DNA of 48,741 nt from an uncultured Pelagibacteraceae bacterium (lineage in GTDB: Bacteria; Pseudomonadota; Alphaproteobacteria; Pelagibacterales; Pelagibacteraceae): assembly GCA_902573585.1 (NCBI GenBank), contig CACGKH010000006.1, positions 1 to 48,741 of the forward strand, read 5' to 3'. A program made the translations under genes and the position numbers. The notes below the pieces were generated by a model. That model was not told the DNA's origin and did no database searches. It saw nothing but the letters and a program-made list of their open reading frames with translations. Positions 8,719 through 17,604 of the stretch are shown here, in pieces (positions within the stretch are counted from its first letter, which is position 1; the number at the start of each line of letters is the position of its first letter).

Positions 8719-10763
8719 AAGTAGCAGGAAAAAAGATCAGTTTAGAAACAGGTAAAGTAGCAAGACAGGCAGACGGAGCAATCATCGCTTCATGTGGTGA
8801 AACAGTTATTTTAGCAACCGTAGTAGGAGCAAAGAAAGTAAATCCAGATATGGATTATTTTCCATTGTCAGTAAACTATCAAGAAAAATACTATGCAGGT
8901 GGAAAAATCCCTGGTGGTTATTTTAAAAGAGAAGCAAGACCAACTGAAAGTGAAACATTAATATCAAGATTAATTGATAGACCAATCAGACCTTTGTTTC
9001 CTGATGAATTTAAAAATGAAGTACAGTTATTACCAACTGTAATTTCATACGATAAAGAAAACCAACCAGATATTCTAGCAATCACCGCTTCTTCAGCAGC
9101 ACTTGCTATCTCAGGAATGCCATTTAAAGGCCCTGTAGGAGCTTCTAGAGTTGGTTTTGTTGATGGAAAATATATTCTTAACCCATCAAAAATTGAATTA
9201 GAAAATTCAAGTTTAGATTTAGTAGTAGCAGGTACCAAAGATGCTGTATTGATGGTTGAGTCTGAGGCAAATGGTTTAACAGAAGAAGAAATGTTAAATG
9301 CAGTTAAATTTGGTCATGAAGGATTTGTTCCAATAATTAAAATGATTGAGGAACTTGCTAAAGAATGTAGAAAACCAGAGTGGACTGTTGAAAAGAAAGA
9401 TTTATCTGAAATAAAGAAAAAACTTGAAGCAACTTTTACAGATGATTTAAAAAAAGCTTTTGCTACTAGGGATAAACAAGATAGATCAAATCAAATCTCA
9501 GAGATTACTGATAAGGCTAAAAAACTTTATGAGGAAGATGAAAATTATACTGATTTAGATGTAAACAGTCAGTTAAAAAATCTTGAAAAATCTATTGTAA
9601 GAACTGATATTCTTAAAAATAAAAATAGGATTGATGGCAGAGGATTATCTGATGTAAGACCAATTTCATGCGAAGTTGGTGTCTTACCAAGAACACATGG
9701 CTCTGCATTATTTACCAGGGGTGAAACACAAGCAATCGTGACTGCAACATTAGGAACTTCTGATGATGAACAAAGGATAGAAAGTCTAGATGGTCTTCAA
9801 AGAGAAAGATTTATGCTTCATTATAACTTTCCACCATTTTCAGTTGGAGAAACAGGAAGAATAGGTACTGGAAGACGTGAAATAGGACATGGAAAATTAG
9901 CTTGGAGAGCTATCCATTCTTCACTGCCTTTAAAAGAGTCGTTTCCTTACACTTTTAGAGTAGTATCTGAGATTACTGAGTCTAATGGCTCATCATCAAT
10001 GGCAACTGTTTGCGGAACGTCTCTAGCATTAATGGATGCTGGTGTCCCAATCAAAGAACCTGTTGCAGGTATTGCAATGGGATTAATTAAAGAAGGTGAT
10101 GATTTTAGTGTTTTGTCTGACATATTAGGTGATGAAGATCATTTAGGAGATATGGATTTTAAAGTAGCTGGAACTAAAGATGGAATTACTTCACTTCAGA
10201 TGGATATCAAAATTACAGGTATTACATTTGAAATTATGGAGCAAGCATTGAATCAGGCTAAGGATGGCAGAGTTCATATCTTAGGTGAGATGAATAAAGC
10301 ACTATCAGCTTCAAGAGCTGATGTTGGAAAACATACTCCCAAGATGGAAAAAATTACTGTAGATAAAAAAGATATTGCTGCCGTTATTGGAAAGGGTGGT
10401 GCAACTATTAGAGAGATTGTCGAAAAATCAAACGCAAAAGTAGATGTAAATGATGAAGGTGTAGTAACAGTTGCTGCTCCAGATGAGGAGTCTCGAAACA
10501 TTGCTATGCAAATGATTAAAGACATCACTGCAAAGGCCGAGTTGAATAAAATTTATTCAGGTAAAGTTATGAAGATTATGGAATTTGGTGCATTTGTAAA
10601 TTTTTTAGGAAAACAAGATGGATTAGTTCATATCTCAGAATTAGCAGACAAAAGAGTGGCTAAGGTTACTGATGTTGTCAAAGAAGGTGATGAAGTAAAA
10701 GTTAAAGTGATAGGTTTCGATAGAGGTAAAGTCAAACTTTCTATGAAGCAAGCTGCTAAATAA
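8691..10763 (+). CDS. pnp: Polyribonucleotide nucleotidyltransferase (PNPase)
   Basis: Phosphorolytic 3'-5' exoribonuclease of the RNA degradosome. 690 residues in the standard order: first RNase PH domain (from residue 10), helical domain, second RNase PH domain (starting near [16 protein letters not shown]), KH domain with the GKGG loop near residue 567, and a C-terminal S1 domain (about 620-690). The start [26 protein letters not shown] fits the family. The leader is rich in A and G with repeated ACGAAA units. The 3' end faces the fab operon across a compact hairpin region. Confidence 0.97.
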   Translation: MFKVYKKEIEVAGKKISLETGKVARQADGAIIASCGETVILATVVGAKKVNPDMDYFPLSVNYQEKYYAGGKIPGGYFKREARPTESETLISRLIDRPIRPLFPDEFKNEVQLLPTVISYDKENQPDILAITASSAALAISGMPFKGPVGASRVGFVDGKYILNPSKIELENSSLDLVVAGTKDAVLMVESEANGLTEEEMLNAVKFGHEGFVPIIKMIEELAKECRKPEWTVEKKDLSEIKKKLEATFTDDLKKAFATRDKQDRSNQISEITDKAKKLYEEDENYTDLDVNSQLKNLEKSIVRTDILKNKNRIDGRGLSDVRPISCEVGVLPRTHGSALFTRGETQAIVTATLGTSDDEQRIESLDGLQRERFMLHYNFPPFSVGETGRIGTGRREIGHGKLAWRAIHSSLPLKESFPYTFRVVSEITESNGSSSMATVCGTSLALMDAGVPIKEPVAGIAMGLIKEGDDFSVLSDILGDEDHLGDMDFKVAGTKDGITSLQMDIKITGITFEIMEQALNQAKDGRVHILGEMNKALSASRADVGKHTPKMEKITVDKKDIAAVIGKGGATIREIVEKSNAKVDVNDEGVVTVAAPDEESRNIAMQMIKDITAKAELNKIYSGKVMKIMEFGAFVNFLGKQDGLVHISELADKRVAKVTDVVKEGDEVKVKVIGFDRGKVKLSMKQAAK

Positions 10764-10766
10764 AAA

Positions 10767-10886
10767 TTAAAACCCACCTCGCCAATTGTTTTTATCATCA
10801 AATTGGTCTTTTTCTTTTTTAGAGGTGGGTCTAAATAAATAATAAATTACAAATACTAAACAAACTAAAAATATAAAAATTTCCAT
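10767..10886 (-). CDS. 39-aa single-pass membrane microprotein, end of fab operon
   Basis: An ORF of 39 codons, ATG at 10886 and TAA at 10767-10769. The product begins MEIFIFLVCLVFVIYYLF, one clear membrane helix (about residues 2-18), followed by a charged, soluble tail rich in Lys and Asp and ending NNWRGGF. It starts 14 bases after the fabI stop on the same strand, so it would be the fourth gene of fabA-fabB-fabI. There is no clear Shine-Dalgarno sequence. I do not recognise the family. The helix-plus-charged-tail design and operon position favour a real gene over chance. Confidence 0.55.
   Translation of the reverse strand: MEIFIFLVCLVFVIYYLFRPTSKKEKDQFDDKNNWRGGF
10772..10830 (+). terminator. 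Nested hairpin after pnp, embedded in an antisense microprotein gene
   Basis: The outer stem ACCCACCTC (10772-10780) pairs with GAGGTGGGT (10822-10830) over 9 bp. Inside it CCAATT (10782-10787) pairs with AATTGG (10801-10806), followed by a pyrimidine tract of mostly T (10807-10820). The inner hairpin plus T-rich tail resembles an intrinsic terminator for pnp; the outer stem could protect the 3' end. The same bases encode the C-terminal half of the minus-strand 39-codon ORF. Confidence 0.5.
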
Positions 10887-10900
10887 AATTTTGATAATTA

Positions 10901-11686
10901 TTAACTAATATTTTTAGGATCGGGCATCCCAACCTTGTTATACCCAGCATCTACGTAATGAATTTCACCTGTAACACCGTTTGCTAGGTCACTTAATAGA
11001 TATAATGCTGAATTTCCAACATCATGAATATCTACATTTCTTTTAAGAAAAGAATGGTCTTCATTCCATTTATATAAAAATTTTGCATCTCCGATTGCAG
11101 AAGCTGCTAATGTTTTAATAGGTCCTGCGCTGATCGCATTTACTCTCATGCCTTTGGTACCTAAATCTCTTGCCAAGTATTTAACACTTGCCTCAAGAGC
11201 TGATTTACAAACACCCATCACATTATAATTTGGAATAGCTTTAGTAGACTCGTAAGTTAAAGTTAGCAAGCTTCCACCCTCTTTCATTACTTTAGAAGCT
11301 TCTTTTGCAACTTCAGTGAATGAAAAACATGAAATTAACATACTTCTTAAAAAATTTTCTCTTGTTGTATTTAAATATTCACCTGATAATTCAGATTTAT
11401 CTGAAAATGCTACCGCATGAACTACAAAATCAATTTTTCCCCATTGAGATTTAATATCTTCAAATAATTTTACTACCTCATCTTTATTTTCAACATCACA
11501 ACTAAATGTAACATTAGAATTTAATTTTTCTGCTAGGGGAATTACTCTTTTTTTTAAAGCATCTCCTAGATAAGTAAATGCAAGTTCAGCTCCAGCCTCA
11601 GCAAGTTTTTGTGAAATACCCCAAGCGATAGATCTTTCATTGGCGACACCCATGATTAATCCTTTTTTACCTTTCATCAAACTCAT
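10901..11686 (-). CDS. fabI: Enoyl-[acyl-carrier-protein] reductase (NADH) FabI
   Basis: Last step of each fatty acid elongation cycle: reduces trans-2-enoyl-ACP. 261 residues, short-chain dehydrogenase fold. The atypical FabI cofactor loop GVANERSIAWGI is at residues 13-24, and the catalytic Tyr154-x6-Lys161 lies in NYNVMGVCK. The start is 3 bases after the fabB stop. Being part of fabA-fabB-fabI, it serves the unsaturated fatty acid branch as well as general synthesis. Confidence 0.96.
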   Translation of the reverse strand: MSLMKGKKGLIMGVANERSIAWGISQKLAEAGAELAFTYLGDALKKRVIPLAEKLNSNVTFSCDVENKDEVVKLFEDIKSQWGKIDFVVHAVAFSDKSELSGEYLNTTRENFLRSMLISCFSFTEVAKEASKVMKEGGSLLTLTYESTKAIPNYNVMGVCKSALEASVKYLARDLGTKGMRVNAISAGPIKTLAASAIGDAKFLYKWNEDHSFLKRNVDIHDVGNSALYLLSDLANGVTGEIHYVDAGYNKVGMPDPKNIS

Positions 11687-11689
11687 AAT

Positions 11690-12901
11690 TTATACCTTTT
11701 CGAAAACTAAAGCAGCATTAGTTCCACCAAAACCAAAGCTATTCGACATAATTGTGTTTAAGGATATTCCTGTTTCTGTTTTAGAAACTATTGGGAATTT
11801 TTTAGCCTCTTCATCCATTTCATTTATATTTGCCGATCCAGCAATAAAATTATTTTTCATCATAATTAAACAATAAATAGCCTCATGTACTGATGCCGCT
11901 CCCAATGGGTGCCCAGATAAAGATTTTGTTGAACTAATTTTTGGAATATTATCTCCAAAGGTTTCTTTGACCGCTTTCAATTCTGTAATATCTCCAACTG
12001 GCGTAGATGTGCCATGTGTATTTATGTAATCAATTTTATTTTTAGATGTCGCCATCGCCATTTTCATACATCTAACAGCTCCTTCTCCTGATGGTGCTAC
12101 CATATCATACCCATCAGAGGTTGCTCCATAGCCAGTTAATTCTGCATATATTTTTGCACCTCTTGCTTTTGCATGCTCATATTCTTCAAGCACTAAAACT
12201 CCACCACCCCCAGCTATCACAAATCCATCTCTAGTTTTATCATACGCTCTTGATGCTGTTTCTGGGGTGCCATTATATTTTGATGATAAGGCAGTCATTG
12301 CATCGAACATTGCAGTCATTGCCCAATGTATTTCTTCACTGCCACCTGCAAAAACAACATCTTGTTTACCCATTTGGATTAATTCCATTGAATTGCCTAT
12401 GCAGTGACCACTAGTTGCACAAGCCGAGCTCATAGTATAGTTAGTTCCTTTAATTTTAAACGGAACAGCAAGTGTTGCAGAAGCTGTACTAGCCATTGTT
12501 CTTGGAACCACAAACGGTCCCATTAATTTTGGAGTTTTCGCTCTCGTCTTATCTGCTGCCAAAATTACATTCTCAATTGAAGGTCCCCCTGAACCCATGA
12601 CAATACCTGTTTTTATGTTACTTACTTCTGTTTCTTCCAGACCAGAATCTTTTATAGCTTCTTTCATAGCTATATAATTATATGCTGAACCTGATCCCAT
12701 AAATCGAATTGTTTTTCTATCTATGTGCTCTTCAAGTTTTATATTTGGTTTTCCATGAACATGGCTTTTAAGATTATGTTCTTTATATTCTTCAGAGAAA
12801 GAAATCCCTGATTTTGAATTTAATAGTGATTGATAAACTTCATCTTGGTTATTGCCTAAACAAGACACAACACCTAACCCTGTAATTACAACTCTTCTCA
12901 T
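11690..12901 (-). CDS. fabB: 3-oxoacyl-[acyl-carrier-protein] synthase I FabB
   Basis: Condensing enzyme that elongates the cis-3-decenoyl-ACP made by FabA, committing carbon to unsaturated fatty acids. 403 residues, thiolase-fold ketosynthase. The Cys-His-His catalytic set is seen: Cys161 in SSACATS, His296 in [11 protein letters not shown] and His331 in [14 protein letters not shown] at 12901 shares its last-read base with the fabA stop (TAATG), so the two should be translated in step. Confidence 0.96.
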   Translation of the reverse strand: MRRVVITGLGVVSCLGNNQDEVYQSLLNSKSGISFSEEYKEHNLKSHVHGKPNIKLEEHIDRKTIRFMGSGSAYNYIAMKEAIKDSGLEETEVSNIKTGIVMGSGGPSIENVILAADKTRAKTPKLMGPFVVPRTMASTASATLAVPFKIKGTNYTMSSACATSGHCIGNSMELIQMGKQDVVFAGGSEEIHWAMTAMFDAMTALSSKYNGTPETASRAYDKTRDGFVIAGGGGVLVLEEYEHAKARGAKIYAELTGYGATSDGYDMVAPSGEGAVRCMKMAMATSKNKIDYINTHGTSTPVGDITELKAVKETFGDNIPKISSTKSLSGHPLGAASVHEAIYCLIMMKNNFIAGSANINEMDEEAKKFPIVSKTETGISLNTIMSNSFGFGGTNAALVFEKV

Positions 12902-13401
12902 TATTTAAATAATCCTACTTTTAAACTGTCAGCAGAATAAATTTTTTTATCATCTGCCAAAACCACTCCATTAGCAAGTCCCACAGTTGTTCCTCCAGGC
13001 GACATAATTTTTTTCATATCAATTTCATATCTTACTAATTTGACATTTTGCAAAACTTCTCCAGTAAATTTTACATTCCCTACTCCTAGCGCCCTACCTT
13101 TTCCCGGGTTTCCAATCCATCCTAAATAAAAACCCACCAATTGCCACATAGCATCAAGACCAAGACATCCAGGCATTACAGGATCTTCCTTAAAATGACA
13201 GTCAAAAAACCAAAGTTCTTTTTTTATGTCTAATTCAGCTTTTAGAGATCCTTTTTTAAAACTTCCATTGTTGTCATTAATCTCTGTAATTCTATCAAAC
13301 ATCAGCATTGGTGGAAGAGGTAATTTTGCATTACCGGGTCCAAAAAGACCCCCATTTCCACAATTTATAAGCTCATCGTATGAGTAGGAGTTTTTTTTCA
13401 T
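12901..13401 (-). CDS. fabA: 3-hydroxydecanoyl-ACP dehydratase/isomerase FabA
   Basis: Dehydrates 3-hydroxydecanoyl-ACP and isomerises the double bond, starting anaerobic-type unsaturated fatty acid synthesis. 166 residues, single hot-dog domain. Active-site His69 lies in [17 protein letters not shown] and Asp83 in [11 protein letters not shown]. First gene of the minus-strand fab operon, divergent from irr with only 75 bases between the two ATGs; the irr-fabA adjacency recurs in alphaproteobacteria. The shared gap holds a TTTAGAA half-site, so Irr binding there could also affect fabA. Confidence 0.96.
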   Translation of the reverse strand: MKKNSYSYDELINCGNGGLFGPGNAKLPLPPMLMFDRITEINDNNGSFKKGSLKAELDIKKELWFFDCHFKEDPVMPGCLGLDAMWQLVGFYLGWIGNPGKGRALGVGNVKFTGEVLQNVKLVRYEIDMKKIMSPGGTTVGLANGVVLADDKKIYSADSLKVGLFK

Positions 13402-13438
13402 ATAATTTGAACACCTTTATTACTTGATTTTATGAAAT

Positions 13439-13464
13439 TATAATATACATATAGTTTAGAACTA
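13439..13464 (+). promoter_or_regulatory. irr promoter with Irr-type (ICE-like) half-site
   Basis: A perfect -10 hexamer TATAAT (13439-13444) is followed by ATAGTTTAGAA (13451-13461), within the short palindrome TAGTT-TAG-AACTA (13452-13464). TTTAGAA is the half-site of the iron control element bound by Irr. The same 11 bases recur, inverted, before the rubrerythrin gene. This suggests autoregulation of irr. The -35 region is weak. Confidence 0.5.
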
Positions 13465-13476
13465 TTATAAATAACA

Positions 13477-13905
13477 ATGTTAAAAAACAACGAATTTATT
13501 GATAAATTAAGATCTTTAGGGTTAAGACCAACAAAACAAAGACTTAAAATTTGTGAAGTATTATTCAACAGAGAGAAAACTTTTCACTTCACTATAAATG
13601 ATCTTGCTAAAATAATCTCTGAAAAGCTTAAAGAAAAAATATCATTAGCCACAGTTTACAACACTGTTCACGCTTTTAAGGATAAAGGTTATTTGAAAGA
13701 AATTTCAATTAACAGTGATAAAAGTTATTTCGACACAAACATTACCAATCATCACCATTTCTTTGATGAAGACACAAATCAATTAATTGACTGTGATAAT
13801 GATGATATTGAAAAAATTAATATAAAAAAAAATATCACTGGAAAAAAAATTAATTCTATCGAAGTTTTGATAAAAGTTGCGAGTGATAATCAAAATCAAA
13901 ATTAA
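13477..13905 (+). CDS. irr: Fur-superfamily iron regulator Irr
   Basis: DNA-binding regulator of the Fur family that in alphaproteobacteria senses iron through haem status. 142 residues: winged helix (about 8-75, LRPTKQRLKICEVLF and ISLATVYNTVHAFKDKGYLKEI), then the Irr-specific dimer domain with KSYFDTNITNHHHFFDEDT; the triple His is at 92-94. This pattern and the missing Fur-type C-terminal Cys pairs separate it from Fur and PerR. No N-terminal haem regulatory Cys-Pro motif is present. It lies directly upstream of the rubrerythrin cassette and divergent from fabA, and both its own promoter and that of the cassette carry TTTAGAA sites. Confidence 0.88.
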   Translation: MLKNNEFIDKLRSLGLRPTKQRLKICEVLFNREKTFHFTINDLAKIISEKLKEKISLATVYNTVHAFKDKGYLKEISINSDKSYFDTNITNHHHFFDEDTNQLIDCDNDDIEKINIKKNITGKKINSIEVLIKVASDNQNQN

Positions 13906-13943
13906 TTGTGTAATTTCAATAACTTAAAAACTACATTATAATT

Positions 13944-13992
13944 ATTCTAAACTATTGACAAGTAATTTAGAATGATTATATTTTATTCTAAT
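13944..13992 (+). promoter_or_regulatory. Rubrerythrin promoter with three Irr-type half-sites
   Basis: A -35 box TTGACA (13955-13960) and a -10 box TATATT (13977-13982) with a 16-base spacer. Half-sites ATTCTAAA (13944-13951), TTTAGAAT (13966-13973) and ATTCTAAT (13985-13992) flank and interleave with the promoter. The first two form an exact 8-base inverted repeat with a 14-base spacer. A regulator bound here would block both promoter boxes. The first half-site extends to TTCTAAACTAT, the exact complement of the irr-promoter 11-mer. A clear AAGGAG ribosome site follows at 13997-14002. Confidence 0.65.
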
Positions 13993-14008
13993 AATTAAGG
14001 AGATAAAA

Positions 14009-14425
14009 ATGTCATTAAAAGGAACAAAAACAAAAGAAAATCTAGAGGCGGCATTTGCCGGCGAAAGTCAAGCAAACAGAAGATATCTTTACTTTGCTCA
14101 AAAAGCAGACATTGAAGGTTACAATGATGTTGCATCAGTATTTAGATCAACTGCAGAAGGTGAAACAGGTCATGCTCATGGGCATCTTGAATATTTAGAA
14201 GAGGTTGGTGATCCTGCAACTGGTTTACCGATTGGCGAAACCAAAGCAAATTTAGCATCTGCTGTGCAAGGAGAAACACATGAATACACAGACATGTATC
14301 CTGGCATGGCTAAAACAGCTAGAGAAGAAGGTTTTGATGAAATTGCTGATTGGTTTGAAACTTTAGCAAAAGCTGAAAAATCACATGCTGGTAAATTTCA
14401 AAAAACTCTAGAGTCTATTAGTTAA
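14009..14425 (+). CDS. Rubrerythrin (diiron domain only)
   Basis: Non-haem diiron protein that probably reduces hydrogen peroxide. 138 residues, a four-helix ferritin-like domain. The ligand set is complete: Glu19, Glu52-x2-His55, Glu89-x2-Glu92 and Glu123-x2-His126. It lacks the C-terminal rubredoxin domain of classical rubrerythrin, so electrons must come from another protein; the Fe-S oxidoreductase encoded next is a natural candidate (inference). Strong AAGGAG ribosome site 6 bases before the ATG and an apparent Irr-type operator upstream. Confidence 0.9.
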   Translation: MSLKGTKTKENLEAAFAGESQANRRYLYFAQKADIEGYNDVASVFRSTAEGETGHAHGHLEYLEEVGDPATGLPIGETKANLASAVQGETHEYTDMYPGMAKTAREEGFDEIADWFETLAKAEKSHAGKFQKTLESIS

Positions 14426-14434
14426 ACAATATTA

Positions 14435-14461
14435 TTTAGTGGGTGATTTCCACCCACTAAA
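14435..14461 (+). other. Perfect 11-bp hairpin between rubrerythrin and Fe-S oxidoreductase genes
   Basis: TTTAGTGGGTG pairs without mismatch to CACCCACTAAA around the loop ATTTC. No T run follows on the plus strand, so it is more likely an mRNA stabiliser or processing element giving excess rubrerythrin than a full terminator. Partial termination is possible. Confidence 0.6.
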
Positions 14462-14485
14462 AATTCAAAAATTTAGATACCGGAT

Positions 14486-15817
14486 ATGAATAAAGAAGGT
14501 AGTACAGAAGCTCCTATTCGTCACCCAATAGATTTTGAGCATCCTGATTTTATAAATCATGAAAAATTAGATGCTGAGATGAGAAGAGTATTTGATATTT
14601 GTCATGGATGTCGAAGGTGTTTTAATCTTTGTGACTCTTTCCCAAAACTTTTTGACATGATTGATGAGTCAAAAAATGAGGATATAGATAGTTTAACTAG
14701 TGATCAATTTATTCCTGTAGTTGATGCATGTACATTGTGTGATATGTGCTTTATGACAAAATGTCCGTATGTACCACCACATGATTTTGATCTAGATTTT
14801 CCTCATTTAATGTTGAGATACAGAACGGCACAAAAAAAATTAGGTCAACTACCATCAATACCTCGGCAATTAGCTGAAATTGATAGAAATTCAAAATTTG
14901 GAGTAATGTTTTCAAAAATTATTAATTGGGCATCTAGTATTAAAAACAAAATTTTTAGAAAGATTTTAGAAATAATTGCAGGTATAGACTCAAGGGTTCA
15001 ATTACCAAAATATAATTCTGAAACGTTTTCAAATTTTTTTAAAAAAAATAATGATAAAATAAATTATGAGATAAAAAAGAATGATAGAAGAGTTGTCATT
15101 TACACGACATGTTTCGTTAATTTTAATAAGAAAAATACAGGAGTTGCGGCTCTTAAAGTTTTAAAAAAAAATGGTGTTGAGGTTCAAGAGGCTTATCCAG
15201 GTTGTTGTGGTATGCCATTTTTGGAACAAGCAGATCTTCCTAAAGTTGTCGAACAAGCAAAAAAAGTTTCTAGAGATTTATTAGAATGGGTTGATAAAGG
15301 TTATAAGGTAATAACCCTTACTGCTAGTTGTGGACTTATGCTAAAATTTGAATGGCCATTATTATTACCTAAGGATGAAAGTATAAAAAGATTATCAGCG
15401 AATGTTATGGATATTGACGAATATGTGGTCGATATATCTAAAAATGAGGGTTTGGCTGAAGGTCTCAGTGAAATTGATGGTGGAATTACGGTACACCATG
15501 CATGTCATGCAAGAGCTCAAAATATGGGGATCAAATCTAGAGATATGTTAAAGTTAATACCTAATGCTAAAATAGATGTAGTAGAAAGATGTGCTGGTCA
15601 TGGAGGAACTTTTGGTGTTATGAAAGAAACTTATAATTTAGCCAAAAAAGTTGGAAGACCAACTGCTAGACAAATAAAAAATAAAAACAATAAATATATG
15701 GCTTCAGATTGCCCGTTAGCTGGAAAACATTTGAAACAGCTAGAAGTTGATACAAATATTTCAAATGATGAGGCAGTACATCCCATCGAACTAATTGCTA
15801 AAAGTTATAGATTGTGA
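14486..15817 (+). CDS. Heterodisulfide reductase-like Fe-S oxidoreductase
   Basis: 443 residues, GlpC/HdrD-like. Two [4Fe-4S] ferredoxin motifs lie near the N terminus: Cys39-x2-Cys42-x2-Cys45-x3-Cys49 (CHGCRRCFNLC) and CTLCDMCFMTKC at 82-93. Two CCG-type cysteine-rich domains follow, the first with CCG at 240-242 and the second around CHARAQ and ERCAGHGGT. No flavin site or membrane helix is seen. Its place between rubrerythrin and DUF3501, in a gene order found in other proteobacteria, suggests that it passes electrons to the rubrerythrin. The substrate is unknown. The start is ATG 14486; the stop is two bases from the next ATG. Confidence 0.82.
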   Translation: MNKEGSTEAPIRHPIDFEHPDFINHEKLDAEMRRVFDICHGCRRCFNLCDSFPKLFDMIDESKNEDIDSLTSDQFIPVVDACTLCDMCFMTKCPYVPPHDFDLDFPHLMLRYRTAQKKLGQLPSIPRQLAEIDRNSKFGVMFSKIINWASSIKNKIFRKILEIIAGIDSRVQLPKYNSETFSNFFKKNNDKINYEIKKNDRRVVIYTTCFVNFNKKNTGVAALKVLKKNGVEVQEAYPGCCGMPFLEQADLPKVVEQAKKVSRDLLEWVDKGYKVITLTASCGLMLKFEWPLLLPKDESIKRLSANVMDIDEYVVDISKNEGLAEGLSEIDGGITVHHACHARAQNMGIKSRDMLKLIPNAKIDVVERCAGHGGTFGVMKETYNLAKKVGRPTARQIKNKNNKYMASDCPLAGKHLKQLEVDTNISNDEAVHPIELIAKSYRL

Positions 15818-15819
15818 CA

Positions 15820-16413
15820 ATGCCAAAAGAAAAAAGAGAAATTCAAAAAAGTGATATAATACCTATAGATATTTATATAAAAAAAAGAAAAGAGTTAAGA
15901 AAAAGTATTGTTGAATTTAAAAAGAATAGACGAGTTTCATTGGGACCTTATGCAACATTTTACTTTGAAAGTTACGAAACAATGCTAGCTCAAGTGCAAG
16001 AGATGCTCTACATAGAAAAAGGTGGAGATGAACAATTAAAAGATGAACTCTTAGCTTACAACCCCTTAGTACCTAATGGAAAAGAATTGATAGCCACTTT
16101 AATGTTTGAAATAGATAGCCCAATTTCTAGAGCCGCATTTTTAGGTAAAGTTGGTGGAATTGAAAAAAAAATTTTTATGAAAATTGAGGGTGAGTTGATA
16201 AAAGCAGTTCCAGAGGAGGATGTTGACAGAACATCATCTGAGGGCAAAGCATCTTCAGTTCAATTTATTCATTTTGAATTCAATAATGAGCAAATTGAAA
16301 AATTTAAATCTAATTCATCAAAAATTGAAATTGGTATTGATCACGTTGAGTATTCTCATAGTACAAAGCTAACTGACATTGTAGTAAAATCTTTATCTGC
16401 CGATTTTAATTAA
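15820..16413 (+). CDS. DUF3501 family protein
   Basis: 197 residues, soluble, no cysteine cluster. The N-terminal motif (SDIIPIDIYIKKRKELR), the RRVSLGPYATFYFESYETM segment and the acidic EEDVDRTSSEGKASSVQFIHFEF stretch match the DUF3501 pattern as I remember it. Members are usually encoded beside a rubrerythrin and a GlpC-like Fe-S protein, as here; no activity is established. I choose ATG 15820, two bases after the preceding stop; a GTG at 15814 would overlap it. The 3' end overlaps the convergent SH3 gene by 8 bases. Confidence 0.75.
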   Translation: MPKEKREIQKSDIIPIDIYIKKRKELRKSIVEFKKNRRVSLGPYATFYFESYETMLAQVQEMLYIEKGGDEQLKDELLAYNPLVPNGKELIATLMFEIDSPISRAAFLGKVGGIEKKIFMKIEGELIKAVPEEDVDRTSSEGKASSVQFIHFEFNNEQIEKFKSNSSKIEIGIDHVEYSHSTKLTDIVVKSLSADFN

Positions 16414-16864
16414 TAGATCCCCATATATTTTCTGTCTTTACCCAACCTTTAAATTTACTAGTTTTTATTTTACACCATTTTTTTTCACATTTTAATAAAA
16501 GTAAAACTCTACCTTTTTTAATTTTCGCTATTGGTCTTGAAAAACTTGATGGTTTACTAAATAAAATCTTATCGTCTAGAGGAATAATTGAATTTATAGA
16601 TTTTAATTGAGACCTATGTATCCAACCACTATTATTTTTTAAATCTATTACTCTTCTCCAATTTTCTTTATTATCTATTTGTTTAATCGGTAAATTTATT
16701 TTTTTATAAATAAATTTAATAGGTGAATCAAAACTTGGACCGTATCTCACATTTACTTTATCTTTTTTTAAGGACAAAAAAGTTTCTTTTGCATGAGTCA
16801 TTAATGGAAAAGATAAAGTTAATAAAATTAGAATTATTAATTTAATATATTTTAGCACAAACAT
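16406..16864 (-). CDS. Exported SH3-domain protein
   Basis: 152 residues with an N-terminal signal peptide (hydrophobic about 6-20, cleavage likely after THA at 25). Two bacterial SH3-like repeats follow: KKDKVNVRYGPSFDSPIKFIYKK...GWIHRSQL and a second ending GWVKTENIWG. Such proteins usually bind peptidoglycan or act as envelope scaffolds; the precise role is unknown. The start overlaps the end of the thiF-like gene by 13 bases, so it belongs to the ubiE-to-SH3 minus-strand run. It converges with DUF3501. Confidence 0.75.
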   Translation of the reverse strand: MFVLKYIKLIILILLTLSFPLMTHAKETFLSLKKDKVNVRYGPSFDSPIKFIYKKINLPIKQIDNKENWRRVIDLKNNSGWIHRSQLKSINSIIPLDDKILFSKPSSFSRPIAKIKKGRVLLLLKCEKKWCKIKTSKFKGWVKTENIWGSIN

Positions 16865-17604
16865 TTTTTTTGTTTATTTAATTTTACTTTTCTAAAATTT
16901 AAATTAAGTAAATCTAAAATCAAAACAAATCCATCTAAGTTTTTTCCAATATTCAAAATTTTTTTTAGAACTTCATTGGCTTGAATAGTCCCAATTATGC
17001 CTGCAACCGTTCCTAATATTCCCTCAAATTCGCAGTTTAAAACATCATCAGAAATTACATCTTCCTGAAAGAAACATCTTAAACAAGGAATTTTTTTATT
17101 TTTGAAATCAAATGTAAATATATGACCATCAAATTTACTAATTGCTCCAGTTACTAAAAATTTTTTTGATTTTAAACAAAAATCATTAATTAAAAATTTT
17201 GTTTCAAAATTATCAGATCCATCAATTATGTAATCATAGTTTTTAATTATAGTTCTAAAATTATTTTTATTTAACCTAATTTTATAACAACTAATTTTAG
17301 TTTGATGATTAATTTTTTTTAATTTTTTTAATGCAGCTTTTACTTTTGGTTTTTTTAAATCTTTACTATCATAAAGACTCTGTCGATGTATGTTTGATAA
17401 TTCCACATAATCTGAATCAATAATACCTAATAAACCAACCCCAGCTCTAGTTAAAAATTCTGCAACTGGACATCCTAGACCGCCCATGCCAATTATTAAA
17501 ACTTTTGACTGAATTATTTTTTTTTGACCAAGAACACCAATATTTTTTAAAATAATTTGACGAGAAAATCTTTCAATTTGATTTTTATCCAATATTTTTT
17601 TCAT
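16852..17604 (-). CDS. ThiF/MoeB/HesA-family adenylyltransferase
   Basis: E1-like enzyme that adenylates the C-terminal glycine of a small sulfur carrier (ThiS or MoaD type). 250 residues: RFSRQ at 12-16, nucleotide loop GMGGLG at 39-44, the ELSNIHRQ segment with Arg74, Lys87, and GSDNFETK. The zinc pair is CLRC plus a terminal CLC, which ends the protein right after the second cysteine pair. No carrier gene is adjacent, so ThiF and MoeB roles cannot be separated. The ATG overlaps the dut stop by 4 bases. Confidence 0.82.
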   Translation of the reverse strand: MKKILDKNQIERFSRQIILKNIGVLGQKKIIQSKVLIIGMGGLGCPVAEFLTRAGVGLLGIIDSDYVELSNIHRQSLYDSKDLKKPKVKAALKKLKKINHQTKISCYKIRLNKNNFRTIIKNYDYIIDGSDNFETKFLINDFCLKSKKFLVTGAISKFDGHIFTFDFKNKKIPCLRCFFQEDVISDDVLNCEFEGILGTVAGIIGTIQANEVLKKILNIGKNLDGFVLILDLLNLNFRKVKLNKQKKCLC

